NCBI RefSeq assembly: GCF_031119335.1
Contig: NZ_JAVHXT010000002.1
Location: 186,001-250,000 of the forward strand
Source of the DNA: Pedobacter sp.
GTDB lineage: Bacteria; Bacteroidota; Bacteroidia; Sphingobacteriales; Sphingobacteriaceae
Direction: 5' to 3'
Length of the DNA stretch: 64,000 bases
Shown: positions 12,001-18,414 of the stretch, piece after piece
Numbering within the stretch: the first letter of the stretch is position 1
How the letters are laid out: every line of letters starts with the position of its first letter
Made by a program: the position numbers and the translations under genes
The notes under the pieces: model-generated
Database searches by the model: none
Seen by the model: the letters and a program-made list of their open reading frames with translations, nothing else
What the model was told of the DNA's origin: nothing

Positions 12001-14552
12001 TTTAAAGTTAACGTTCCGTTGGTACCGCTACATACTGGCGAAGCACCAGAAACAGTTCCTGTCGATGTTACCGTAATGGTATGCTTAGCACTTCTTGGCG
12101 TACATCCGGCTGCCGTTGCTGTAACTTCTATCGTTCCATTAAAGTTGGCCGAAAAAGTAACTTCTCCAGTAGCTGCATCTATTACAGCTCTATCGGTAGC
12201 TACATTTAAACTGTAGGTAATACCAGTGCTGTTATTTGCAGTTGCCGAATAAATTTGGCTGCCCGGACCTTGACATCTCGAAGAAGTTGAACCCAAAGCA
12301 AACACTGGCGTACCTACCAGTCCATTTACCTGTATAGTTCCTTTTGCAGATACGTTTGGACTACCACCTGTAGTAGTTACCGTATAAGTTTGCGGACCAG
12401 AGGTAGCTTGTGTTGGTGTACCCGAAATTCGTAATACTTTTGAAGATGAAGTATAAGTTGCCGTAACTCCAGCAGGTAAACCTGTTACATTAGCTCCAGT
12501 AACAGAACCCGATAACTGATAGGTAATATTAACCAATGCCGTGTTAATACAAACCGACTGCGCATCTGAAGGAGGAGTAGAAGGCGATGTTAATGTAATA
12601 TTTGGCAGAGGTGTTACGCTGGCAGAACTTTGGTCGTTGCTAGCATCGGGGTCTGTTTGTATACCTACAATGGTAGCGGTATTATTGTAATCTCCTGTGG
12701 CATTAACTCTAGCGGTAATGACCAATGTGGCTGTTGCCCCTCCATTTAATGTACCTATTGACCAAAGGCCTGTTGTATTGTTATAACTGGTTCCAGTAAA
12801 AGGCGTAGCAGATACAAAAGTATATCCCGATGGAAGCATATCTACCACAGAAACACCCAAGGCCTGTCCTATACCCAAATTTTGAGCAGTTATTGTAAAT
12901 CTAACCGTTCCACCTACTACTGGATTAGCATTATCTACCGTTTTAGTTACCGCCTTGTCTACATTACAAAGCGCAACAATAATTGGTAGTGATTGTGATG
13001 CGATACCACAATCTATTTTAGAGGTTAAAGTATAAGTTCCAGATTGAGTTGCTACGTAACTACTTCCAGTGGCATTAGGAATAGCCACACCATTAAAATA
13101 CCATTGATAAGGAGCAGAACTGCTAGGGTCGGCATTAAGTGTAGCCGTTGCACAATCTACCTGTGGCGCCAATATCGGCTTTAAAGCTCGTTCCGGAAAT
13201 GGCGACAAGGCATTTGCCATAGAAAAACCACCTCCGTTTTGTATCATTGACGCACTAATCCTAGAGTTACTGGTAATGGTTATTACCGATGGGGTACCAA
13301 TATTAGCACTGGTAAAATCAATTACATACAAACCTGTACTACCCAACTGCCTACGTTTACCTACACCCGAAATTAATTCGATATCGCTATTGGTGTAGTT
13401 CGTACTTCCGCCAGTTGTGGTTAAATAAACTTTATCTGTAGAATTTTTAGTAATGATATAACCGAAATACGGTAAATCTTGACTGGTTGTTAGTTTTCTA
13501 AACTTATACGTTTCTACCTGCTTAGAACCAGCACAGAAAGATAAAGGAGCTAGTGTAGACACATCTACCTCGCAACCAAAAGCTGCACCAGCATAGGCTG
13601 CAATATTTTTATTTGCCTTAATATGGCTTCCCGAATAAGTATCTCCAGAAATTCCATTTCTAAAAGTGATAAAGCTACCCGCCGCTACCAATGTATAAGT
13701 AGTGGATGTACCAGAAAGCACCCCAAGAGAGGTAAAGTTTGTTACCGTAACCTGTGTATTAGGCTCCGTTGCCACTACCGTGGTTTGCTCTGCGGTGTTA
13801 TTTCCAGCGGCTCTAATTACTGCATATTCATTACCCAATAAATTAATTGGCGGAATTGGGTTAGACGTACCATCAGCACATCCTTCCGGAGCATCAAATG
13901 TAGCGTTGGTAGTCATTACCGCAGGTCCTGAGGTTTCTACCAAAGAACCCATTGCCGCTTGTAATAAATAACTTTGCCCTTCATTTAATGTGGTTATAGC
14001 AATACCATTAAGTTTTACGATGGTGTTGTCTTCAACAGCCATTAAACCATAAACAGGCCGCTTGTCTCTTGCCAAACTCCTAGAGGCCAAATCGCCATCC
14101 CTATAGTAGCCCACCCTGAAAGCCGTACCTACCGCGGCGTCACCAAAACTAAATAAAGACGAATTTCCTTTAATATAATCATCATTTCCACCTTCATCTG
14201 AAGTTACATTTCTGATATTTACCGAGATGGGTTGCGTACCTTCTACAATTATACCCGCCGCATTTAGCACTGTATTTAATGCCAAGTATGGAAAGCTTTT
14301 GATGTTTCCAGTAAAACGATATACTGCCGGATTACCTGTTGTACAACTTAATGTAGTTACCAAGGTACCATCACTTTTATTAACAGTAACTGAAACAGGC
14401 GTAGTGCTAGTAGTAGAAACCACTAACTCGTTCGCTTGTGTCCAATACTGCCAGGGAGCGGGAGCAATGTAATGCTTTTTATAGGTTTGTCCCCACGAAA
14501 CTAAAACGATAGAAAACAGGAGAAAAAAAACAGAAAGTAGCTTTTTAATCAT
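1..14552 (-). CDS. Giant secreted multidomain surface protein (3' end outside the window)
   Basis: The frame runs from ATG at 14552 to the window edge, at least 4,850 residues, with no stop found on reading it through. Residues 1-22 are a signal peptide (MIKKLLSVFFLLFSIVLVSW). Residues about 150-470 resemble the IgGFc-binding N-terminal domain (GDTYSGSHIKANKNIAAYAG). A DUF11-like domain follows at about 530-630, then Ig/PKD-like domains to about 1290. Residues about 1296-1970 form an Asp-rich thrombospondin-type-3 block (DTDGDGIPNYLDLDSDGDGI repeats), which is expected to bind calcium. After that come about 25 cadherin-like domains (NEDTPLTVTAANGLL, DGSYSFTP, YTVSDG, VTSVND). Another DUF11-like domain begins at the window edge. 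Such proteins in Bacteroidota normally end in a type IX secretion or gliding C-terminal domain; that end is not visible. A surface adhesin is the inferred role. No intact neighbour is co-oriented inside the window. Confidence 0.93.
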   Translation of the reverse strand, partial: MIKKLLSVFFLLFSIVLVSWGQTYKKHYIAPAPWQYWTQANELVVSTTSTTPVSVTVNKSDGTLVTTLSCTTGNPAVYRFTGNIKSFPYLALNTVLNAAGIIVEGTQPISVNIRNVTSDEGGNDDYIKGNSSLFSFGDAAVGTAFRVGYYRDGDLASRSLARDKRPVYGLMAVEDNTIVKLNGIAITTLNEGQSYLLQAAMGSLVETSGPAVMTTNATFDAPEGCADGTSNPIPPINLLGNEYAVIRAAGNNTAEQTTVVATEPNTQVTVTNFTSLGVLSGTSTTYTLVAAGSFITFRNGISGDTYSGSHIKANKNIAAYAGAAFGCEVDVSTLAPLSFCAGSKQVETYKFRKLTTSQDLPYFGYIITKNSTDKVYLTTTGGSTNYTNSDIELISGVGKRRQLGSTGLYVIDFTSANIGTPSVITITSNSRISASMIQNGGGFSMANALSPFPERALKPILAPQVDCATATLNADPSSSAPYQWYFNGVAIPNATGSSYVATQSGTYTLTSKIDCGIASQSLPIIVALCNVDKAVTKTVDNANPVVGGTVRFTITAQNLGIGQALGVSVVDMLPSGYTFVSATPFTGTSYNNTTGLWSIGTLNGGATATLVITARVNATGDYNNTATIVGIQTDPDASNDQSSASVTPLPNITLTSPSTPPSDAQSVCINTALVNITYQLSGSVTGANVTGLPAGVTATYTSSSKVLRISGTPTQATSGPQTYTVTTTGGSPNVSAKGTIQVNGLVGTPVFALGSTSSRCQGPGSQIYSATANNSTGITYSLNVATDRAVIDAATGEVTFSANFNGTIEVTATAAGCTPRSAKHTITVTSTGTVSGASPVCSGTNGTLTLNGTSASVVRWEYSTDDGITWNTHPQSTASTTLNYLNISGSAMFRAIVSGGGCSQATSTPVTITVTQRPAVVNQNYTICRTGSFTFDPVEVPAGTTYTWSTPTITGGTVTGATSGNNLAAVTQNLTNTGTTTATVTYTVTPSNGSCPGTSFTITVLVTPNISASAVSPAAICTGSSFVVMPTTSNAGLQYTWTAAVQSGTGITGFSNQSTPVSGPISQTLSNTAATSGVVRYTVTPVLNGCAGTAFTFDVTIQPNITPGTIGANQTICANTVPATITSTTDATGGGTITYVWESSINGTTWTVIGGATAASYSPGTLIQTTQYRRIAVSTTGTTSCNSVATAPIVINVGTAATISTQPANQTVKGFRPATFTVTATGGSAVSQYQWQVSTDGNSWNNVTDGTTYTGATTNTLSIPKAIETMEGYRYRVLVTQSDNACAAVISGNANLSIDTDGDGVPDITDLDDDNDGIPDSIEGTGDKDGDGIPDYLDVDSDNDGIVDAIESNGNPANDPDKDGRYGIGPFKDANGNGLHDDLDPAMGGTPLVIQDKDRDGLPNYLDLDSDGDGIPDTFEAAFYIVDGENDGIIGTGPIVDADGDGLSDLNDPDFVVISPLFNQDRDFDGLSNYLDIDSDNDGIIDNLEGLATNRYVPPTGRDTDGDGIDDAYDVNNGGVASGYANADGGSAPDYVDTDSENDGIRDWLENAVVSPLEVDLVNNQTGAPGPDGLMDVLPDSDGDGLADIFDNDNGNTHPSGYATNGGQTPASMPGNGNPGNERDWRSSLDTDGDGVPDAFDLDNDNDGILDSVEGYGDDDGDGIPNYLDLDSDGDGIPDVIEAGGSDPDNNGLPGIGLIRAVDVDANGVPKIANGGYTPVDTDGDGKPDFLDLDSDGDGIFDVIENGGPDPDNDGKVGVGLVNDFDRDGISDIVDNYNNLTGSLTGDPSGVPMVVLDTDGDGIPNYRDIDSDNDGILDSVEKAIDTDGDGIPNFLDLDSDGDGIPDNIEAQSTAGYIAPSGTYSSKGLDNAYVSTNGITPVNTDGTDLPDYLDLDSDNDGEPDTLEAYDTNNDGVADKVKSGVDADKDGIDDAFDNNVGAFNPSNGQTPTTFPNLDTPGTPERDWREDYNIAPVVTVPTNNIFTEDTPKALEGISFEDKDAGNNPVTVTLSVPAGKGSIAATNETGIVITGSGTNTVTITGTVAAINAFIDAAKVTYSPAANDNGTVNLTTSINDLGNTGGPALTDSKTLPLVIQSVNDIPAVADINKAGTEDTPVTFAPTDFTAQFTDVDGTLAKIQVVTLPAANQGVLKLNGVDILVGQEISTADLSKITFVPAPNFNGPVSFSYNGSDGVAYAATTASININIAPVNDKPIVALVTKAGSEDATLPFTATDFTSKFTDVDGDALSKIQVVTLPPASQGVLKLNGVDITLGQEILASQLANITFVPVPNFNGPVTFKWNGHDGTEYATTDNNVSILISPVNDAPQLTAINKTTAEDAPVTFGLTDFTNNFTDADGDALVKIQISSLPPSSQGVLLLNGSPVSPGQEIPVAEIPNLVFVPGADYNGSTSFGWSGSDGTAYSTPSTVNISVTAVADKPVLTDIAKSGTEDTTLPFTSADFTDSFTDADGDNLTKIQIVSLPANGKLQLNGVDILVGDEIAAAQLANITFVPNANWNGTTSFKWNAFDGTAYANVPEDVEITIAAVNDIPVAVNDVAVVTEDVTLNVPAATGLLSNDSDVDAGTTLTITDFTYPGVTGTPTVGTPHLITGIGTITINSNGSYSFIPEPNYNGTVPVITYTVSDGNGGTNTATLTLSITAVNDAPIAVNDVNNVNEDVTLTVIAANGLLVNDTDLEGDDLTVTGFTIAGISGVKATNTPVLIPSVGTITIYDDGGYTFVPVANYNGNVPAINYTITDGAATATATLNLTVNSVNDLPIAVNDSATILEDGTLTRTAANGLLSNDSDIDAGTTLTITDFTYPGVTGTPTVGVAHLIAGVGNITINANGSYSFAPLANYNGAVPVITYTVSDGNGGTATADLAISVTAVNDPPVVSDIAKNALEDNTVTFADTDFISKYTDVENSPLTKVRIVSLPNNGKLKLNGTDIIAGDEINAADLGNITFVPNANWNGSTSFRWNGFDGTTYANVNALVNITIDAVNDKPVVGNDVASIKQGETLNIGTPGLLSNDTDVDGPSLTVSGYTIAGMPGTQAIGVPVVVTSGPTTVGTITINTDGSVVFTAEPGYSGQVPLITYTATDGSLSETGTFSLTVTVDNEAPIATNNTATGAEDASVLGNVITDGTPDSDPNNDPFLVKYFSIDGDLTNHAAGTTATIPNVGDITINADGSYTFVPLLNYHGTVPTITYTVEDNPTTRNPAATAAQSSATLVITITPVNDNPVLLPETETILEGASAISKNLLVNDIDVDGDNLTITQIAIPGVTSPQLNTDIVITDAQGNTATINVKSNGDYVFTPSENFNGTVPTITYTVTDGTVALNSTLNITVTNVNDKPVVDDVTKAGTEDVAITFAAADFTTKFSDVDADALTEIKIVSLPANGKLQLNDGVNPPVDINVGQMILAADLANITFVPNANWNGTTSFKWNGKDATEYADVDADVNITIAAVNDIPITADDSATILEDGSLNRSALNGLLTNDTDADGDPLTITGFSIAGVTGMPIIGTAFTIPLVGNITINVDGSYSFTPLPNYNGTIPEITYTVSDGNGGTNTAKLNITVTAVNDAPIANNDTNSGNEDTAISGNVVTDPVTGDTDIDNPQSALTVTTFTIAGVTGTHTAGSTVSIPNVGSILINTNGNYTFTPNPDYNGTVPAIIYTITDGALTASASLSLSVIAVNDAPLAVNDNATILEDGSLNRSASNGLLANDTDADKDPITITGFVVAGVTDIPVLGTPFEIPNVGTVTINENGSYSFTPLPNYNGAVPEITYTVTDGNGGNNTAKLNITVTAVNDAPVAVTDAGTVNEDVPLNVDAANGLLANDTDVDGDALTIIGYSITGTTGTQLLNTDVPVVGVGGITVGTINIKADGSYVFTPAPNYYGAVPVISYTVRDTNGATATSTLSLTVNSVNDVPVASSNPINTLEDTPQNGTITATDADGDVLTYTVATPPAHGTLVIRPDGTYTYTPAPNYHGTDSFTINVSDGNGGFATVVVPVNVASVNDVPVATSPVIVTSEDTPANGKVTATDVEDDLANKPLTYTLTTPPAHGSVTINADGTYTYTPSPNYHGADVFEITVKDFDGATTTVSIPVTVTSVNDIPVATDDLRMVNEDSGNVIGNVLTNDTDADGDALTITGFTVAGLTGTPVVGTPFTIPNVGTITVNANGTYTFVPLPNYNGNVPAITYTVSDGKGGSATASLKIAVTSINDVPVAVHDNRTAAEDTNATGNVIANDTDADGDVLTVSGFTITGVAGTPVVGTPFVIPNAGSITLNANGTYTFVPLPNYHGTIPDINYTISDGNGATATAILKIVITPVNDVPVTNNDTATTNEDTPLTVTAANGLFKNDSDVDGDALTLTGYTIAGVTAAPAVNTPFVIPNVGTIRINSDGSYSFTPIANYHGAVPEITYTVSDGNGGTASAKLNITVTSVNDVPVTANDTATTNEDTPLTVTAANGLLSNDTDADGDVLSITGFSIAGVTGTPTIGTAFTIPNVGSITINADGSYSFTPAANYNGAVPEITYTVSDGKGGTATAKLNITVTSVNDVPVVGDNTAITNEDTPLTLTAANGLLKNATDADGDVLTVTGFSIAGVIGTPTIGIAFTIPNVGSITIHADGSYSFTPAANYNGTVPEITYTVSDGKGGAATAKLNITVTSVNDVPVAVNDNATTTPFTPVVIDILANDSDIDDGLDLTSVVITQQPANGTLTVNPTTGRVTYTPNAGYYGTDTFRYTVKDKSGVVSNVATVTIDVKDAPKIGLAKAIISSVKQVNGSYNITYRLTVGNYGVSVLNNVNITDNLRTTFGGDNFTVRAVRTLGTLTVNTAYNGNTDVQLLQAGNTLTVGATQ
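565..1918 (-). repeat. Near-identical 339-bp tandem cadherin-like repeat units
   Basis: The landmark CATCGTT (the complement of the ..VNDVP.. codons) recurs at 563, 902, 1241 and 1580, exactly 339 bp (113 codons) apart, and next at 1907. The first three units are close to identical at DNA level, including silent positions. This points to recent tandem duplication or gene conversion, unlike the more diverged units between 2000 and 8300. Confidence 0.85.
8650..10665 (-). repeat. Thrombospondin type 3-like calcium-binding repeat block
   Basis: In the frame of the giant protein this segment encodes repeated D-x-D-x-D-G-x-x-D units such as DTDGDGVPDITDLDDDNDGI and DVDSDNDGIVDAIESNGNPA. The repeats are irregular in spacing, and longer loops carry GIGP or GVG motifs. 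The acidic spacing matches type-3 thrombospondin repeats, where each unit binds calcium. It separates the Ig-like N-terminal part from the cadherin-like array. Confidence 0.88.
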
Positions 14553-14780
14553 AGTAGCGTATTTAATAAAGGATGGCATGTATTATTTAGAGAGAAGAGA
14601 ATTATAAGACACTATTAACAAGCGCCTTACAACATAATCACCTTAACTCTTCAACAATTGGGAAAAGAGGTAGACTGTCAATCATAGATTATTTAATTTT
14701 TAGCGGTTAAATTCATCAATTGCATCACATTTAACACAAATTGGTTGTAATTATAGAAAAGAGCCAAACTTTTAATCGTG

Positions 14781-14794
14781 TTTAAACGTTTAAA
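14781..14794. promoter_or_regulatory. 14-bp palindrome, possible operator
   Basis: TTTAAACGTTTAAA is its own reverse complement. It sits about 230 bp upstream of the giant gene and about 170 bp upstream of mfd. The AAACGTTT core is typical of LacI-family operators, but no regulator gene is adjacent. Chance occurrence in AT-rich DNA is possible. Confidence 0.3.
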
Positions 14795-14950
14795 GCGTTT
14801 ATAATAACATTATTGTTACAAAACACACACAATACAGCTATAACTCGCAATTATCAATCTTTTTTATTCCTTGCATCATTATGTATTTACACCACGGCAG
14901 CTAAATATTTTTTTTCATAATTAGACTTACAACTACCGTTTATCATTCCG

Positions 14951-14958
14951 TATCTTTG
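14951..14958 (+). promoter_or_regulatory. TAnnTTTG -7 element directly in front of mfd
   Basis: TATCTTTG matches the Bacteroidota -7 consensus TAnnTTTG. Only four bases separate it from the GTG at 14963, so transcription would begin at or next to the start codon and the message would be leaderless. Confidence 0.6.
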
Positions 14959-14962
14959 ACTA

Positions 14963-17900
14963 GTGAACGTTAGAGATTTAATTAACAGATTTAAGACAGA
15001 CCAAAGAGTTCTTGCCATTGCGCAATCACTCAATAACAGCAAGAGCAAAACTCAAATCAAGGGATTGGTGGGTTCTTCCGATGCCGTAATTGCGCTTACA
15101 ACCTATTTTTTACAGCATAAGCCCCAACTTTTTGTACTGCCCAACCGAGAGGAAGCCGCCTATTTTTCTTCCGATTTGGAAAGCATTTTGGGTAAGGAAA
15201 TTTTGCTGTTTCCCTCGTCGTTCCGCAAACCGTTCGAATTTACGCAAGTAGATACCTCTAACGTATTGGCTCGTGCAGAGGTATTGAACGAACTGAACCA
15301 CCAAAGCGAATATGGGCAGATTGTAGTTACTTATCCCGAAGCGCTAGCAGAAAAAGTGATTGATCGAAGCGTACTAGAAAAAAACACTTTAGAGATTAAT
15401 GTTGGTGCTAGTTTGGGCATCGATTTTATCAATGAATTTTTATTCGAATACGATTTTGAACGTTCGGAGTTTGTTTACGAACCCGGGCAATTTTCTATTC
15501 GTGGTGGTATTGTAGATATTTTCTCGTTCTCACATGATTTACCTTATCGTATCGAGTTTTTTGGAGACGAAGTTGAAAGCATCCGTACCTTCGAAATTGA
15601 AAGTCAGCTTTCGGTAGATGATGTAAAAACCTTAACCATTGTACCCAACGTACAGGCTAAGTTTCTTACAGAAAATAATATCAGCCTACTAGATTATATT
15701 GAGAAAGACACTCAACTTTGGTTTAAAGATGTTGCTTTTACTTTAGACATTGTTAAATCTGGTTACAAAAAAGCCAACGAACTTTGGAAAGCTTTATCAG
15801 CTGCAGAAAAGCAAGCCAACCCGAATTGGTTAGATCCTAAATTTGCATTTACTGATGATAAAATGTTAGCGGATTTATTCCACGATTTTACATTGGTAGA
15901 GTTTGGGAAACAGTTTTTTTATGAAACAGACCACGTTTTTCAGTTCGACACCAAACCGCAGCCATCGTTCAATAAAGATTTTAACCTGTTGATACATAAT
16001 TTTAAGGAAAACGAAAAGCAGGGCGTTAACAATTTTATTTTTAGCAATTCGGCCAAGCAGATTGAACGTTTGTATGCAATTTTAGATGATATCGACAAAA
16101 CCGTAAAGTTTATTCCAATTCATGTTCCTTTACGTGAAGGTTTTGTAGATTTTACACAAAAAGTAGCTTTTTACACCGATCATCAGATATTTGACCGTTT
16201 CTATAAATATCAACTCAAAAAAGGTTATCAGCGCAGCCAAGCCATCACTTTAAAAGAGCTGAGAGATTTAAAACCAGGTGATTTTGTAACCCACATTGAC
16301 CACGGAATTGGCAAATACGCAGGGCTGGAGAAGGTAGAAACCAACGGAAAAATGCAGGAAATGATCCGTTTGGTTTATGCCGATAATGACTTGCTGTACG
16401 TGAACATCAACTCCCTAAATCGCATTGCGAAATATAGTGGTAAAGATGGCACACCTCCAAAAATGAACAAGCTAGGTACCGAGGCTTGGGACAAACTAAA
16501 AAAAAACACTAAAAAAAAAGTTAAGGACATTGCTCGCGACCTGATTAAGCTTTATGCCATGCGTAAGGCACAAGTGGGTACGGCTTTCGCTCCCGATAGC
16601 TATTTAGATACCGAACTGGAAGCTTCGTTTATTTACGAAGATACCCCAGATCAAATGAAAGCTACCACCGATGTAAAACGCGACATGGAAGCACCACACC
16701 CAATGGATCGTTTAGTTTGCGGCGATGTGGGCTTTGGCAAAACCGAGGTAGCTTTACGTGCAGCTTTTAAAGCTGTTGCTAACGGAAAACAAGTGGCTGT
16801 TTTAGTACCAACTACTATTTTAGCTTTGCAACACTTCAAAACTTTTTCTTCGAGATTAAAAGATTTCCCTTGTACAGTAGATTATATCAATCGTTTTAAA
16901 ACCTCTAAACAGGTTAAGGAAAGTCTGGAGAAATTGGCACAAGGCAAAGTTGACATTATTATTGGAACTCACCGTCTATTAAGTAAAGATGTGAAGTTTA
17001 AAGATTTAGGCTTAATGGTGATTGACGAAGAGCAGAAGTTTGGGGTAGCAGCTAAGGAAAAATTACGTGCGCTGCGTGTAAGTGTAGATACGCTAACCTT
17101 AACCGCAACGCCAATTCCTCGTACTTTGCACTTTTCTTTAATGGGTGCCCGAGATTTATCTATCATTAATACACCGCCACCGAACAGACAGCCTGTAACT
17201 ACCGAATTGCATGTGTTTAACGATAAGCTATTGCAAGAAGCTGTACAGTTCGAGTTAGACCGTGGCGGACAGGTTTTCTTTGTACACAACCGTGTGCAAG
17301 ATTTAAAACAACTAGCAGGGCTGATACAAACTTTAGTGCCTACCGCTCGAATTGGTATTGCACACGGTCAGTTAGAAGGCGATGCTTTGGAAGATGTAAT
17401 GCTGGATTTTATTAATGGTGAGAAAGATGTTTTGGTAGCTACTACGATTATTGAAACTGGTTTGGATGTACCTAATGCCAATACGATTATCATTAATCAT
17501 GCGCACATGTTTGGTTTGAGCGATTTGCACCAAATGCGTGGTCGTGTAGGGCGTTCTAATAAAAAGGCTTTCTGTTATTTATTGAGTTTGCCTTTATCTA
17601 CCCTAACGGATGAAGCCCGTAAACGTTTAAGTGCCATCGAAGAATTTTCTGACTTAGGTAGTGGCTTCAACATCGCTATGCGTGATTTGGATATTCGTGG
17701 CAGTGGTAACCTTTTAGGTGGCGAACAAAGTGGATTTATTGCCGAGATTGGTTTCGAGATGTACAACAAAATCTTAGATGAAGCCATCCAGGAATTGAAG
17801 GACGATGAGTTTAAGGATTTGTTCAAAGACCAACCCGAAAGACCTTATGTAAGTTTCACTCAGGTTGATACTGATGTAGAAATGCACATTCCGGATAGCT

Positions 17901-18295
17901 ACGTAACCAATATTACAGAGCGATACAACCTTTACACCGAAATTTCTAAACTAGAAACCGAACAGCAAATATCCGCTTTTGAACTAAGGATGAAAGACAG
18001 ATTTGGTCCTGTGCCTTCGCAAATTTTAGCTATGCTTAAAGTAGTGCGTTTGCAATGGATTGCCAAGAAATTGGGCTTCGAAAAAGTGAGCTATAAAAAG
18101 AATATATTGAGAGGTTATTTTGTGAGCGATAAGCAATCTAAATTCTTCGACTCGGAAACATTTAATAGAGTTTTAGCCTTTGCTCAATTGCATCCACGTT
18201 TGTGTAATTTAAAAGAGGTGAAAGACAGCCTTCGCATTTCTTTTGACAATATTGGAAATATTGACGAGGCGGTAGAAATGTTGGAATTGATATAA
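14963..18295 (+). CDS. mfd: Transcription-repair coupling factor Mfd
   Basis: This is a 1,110-residue superfamily 2 ATPase that removes RNA polymerase stalled at DNA lesions and recruits UvrA. The N-terminal third carries the UvrB-homology modules (RSEFVYEPGQFSIRGGIVDI). The RNA polymerase-interacting domain follows (LKPGDFVTHIDHGIGKYAGL). The translocase has Walker A GDVGFGKTE near residue 587, a DEEQ box near 688 and the motif VI stretch QMRGRVGRS near 857. The C-terminus is a TRCF domain. Length is normal for the family. The start is GTG; NVRDLINRFKTD fits the usual N-terminus and the -7 element sits directly upstream. The gene stands alone and converges on the DUF58 gene. Confidence 0.97.
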   Translation: MNVRDLINRFKTDQRVLAIAQSLNNSKSKTQIKGLVGSSDAVIALTTYFLQHKPQLFVLPNREEAAYFSSDLESILGKEILLFPSSFRKPFEFTQVDTSNVLARAEVLNELNHQSEYGQIVVTYPEALAEKVIDRSVLEKNTLEINVGASLGIDFINEFLFEYDFERSEFVYEPGQFSIRGGIVDIFSFSHDLPYRIEFFGDEVESIRTFEIESQLSVDDVKTLTIVPNVQAKFLTENNISLLDYIEKDTQLWFKDVAFTLDIVKSGYKKANELWKALSAAEKQANPNWLDPKFAFTDDKMLADLFHDFTLVEFGKQFFYETDHVFQFDTKPQPSFNKDFNLLIHNFKENEKQGVNNFIFSNSAKQIERLYAILDDIDKTVKFIPIHVPLREGFVDFTQKVAFYTDHQIFDRFYKYQLKKGYQRSQAITLKELRDLKPGDFVTHIDHGIGKYAGLEKVETNGKMQEMIRLVYADNDLLYVNINSLNRIAKYSGKDGTPPKMNKLGTEAWDKLKKNTKKKVKDIARDLIKLYAMRKAQVGTAFAPDSYLDTELEASFIYEDTPDQMKATTDVKRDMEAPHPMDRLVCGDVGFGKTEVALRAAFKAVANGKQVAVLVPTTILALQHFKTFSSRLKDFPCTVDYINRFKTSKQVKESLEKLAQGKVDIIIGTHRLLSKDVKFKDLGLMVIDEEQKFGVAAKEKLRALRVSVDTLTLTATPIPRTLHFSLMGARDLSIINTPPPNRQPVTTELHVFNDKLLQEAVQFELDRGGQVFFVHNRVQDLKQLAGLIQTLVPTARIGIAHGQLEGDALEDVMLDFINGEKDVLVATTIIETGLDVPNANTIIINHAHMFGLSDLHQMRGRVGRSNKKAFCYLLSLPLSTLTDEARKRLSAIEEFSDLGSGFNIAMRDLDIRGSGNLLGGEQSGFIAEIGFEMYNKILDEAIQELKDDEFKDLFKDQPERPYVSFTQVDTDVEMHIPDSYVTNITERYNLYTEISKLETEQQISAFELRMKDRFGPVPSQILAMLKVVRLQWIAKKLGFEKVSYKKNILRGYFVSDKQSKFFDSETFNRVLAFAQLHPRLCNLKEVKDSLRISFDNIGNIDEAVEMLELI

Positions 18296-18414
18296 CACCC
18301 CCTACCCCCCTAAAGGGGGAATTTCTAGCATGATGCAGGTAAACAATCTGCTATTAAAAAGTTCCCTTTAGAGCTTGCTCCGATACATCGGAGGGATTTA
18401 GGGGTTATATCTGT
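18296..18414. repeat. Inverted-repeat mini-element between convergent genes
   Basis: The left arm (18296-18327, ACCCCCCTAAAGGGGG core) and the right arm (18361-18414, ending GGATTTAGGGGTTAT) are imperfect inverted copies. The right arm covers the stop codon of the DUF58 gene and the left arm abuts the mfd stop. It probably also works as a bidirectional terminator. It contains no gene. Confidence 0.6.

Larger units (their letters stand above)
14553..14962. other. Divergent intergenic region between the giant protein gene and mfd
   Basis: This is 410 bp of AT-rich DNA without a convincing gene. It contains the perfect 14-bp palindrome TTTAAACGTTTAAA at 14781-14794, inside a wider run of related half-sites (TTTAATCGTG upstream, GCGTTTATAA downstream). 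The mfd -7 element lies at its right end. I found no clear TAnnTTTG element for the giant gene. Confidence 0.6.

Noticed and set aside
703..14472. About twenty plus-strand open frames of 60-130 codons in the first 14.5 kb
   Set aside because: They are antisense shadows of the repeat array, low in complexity and repeating with its period; the minus frame is continuous and encodes recognisable domains.
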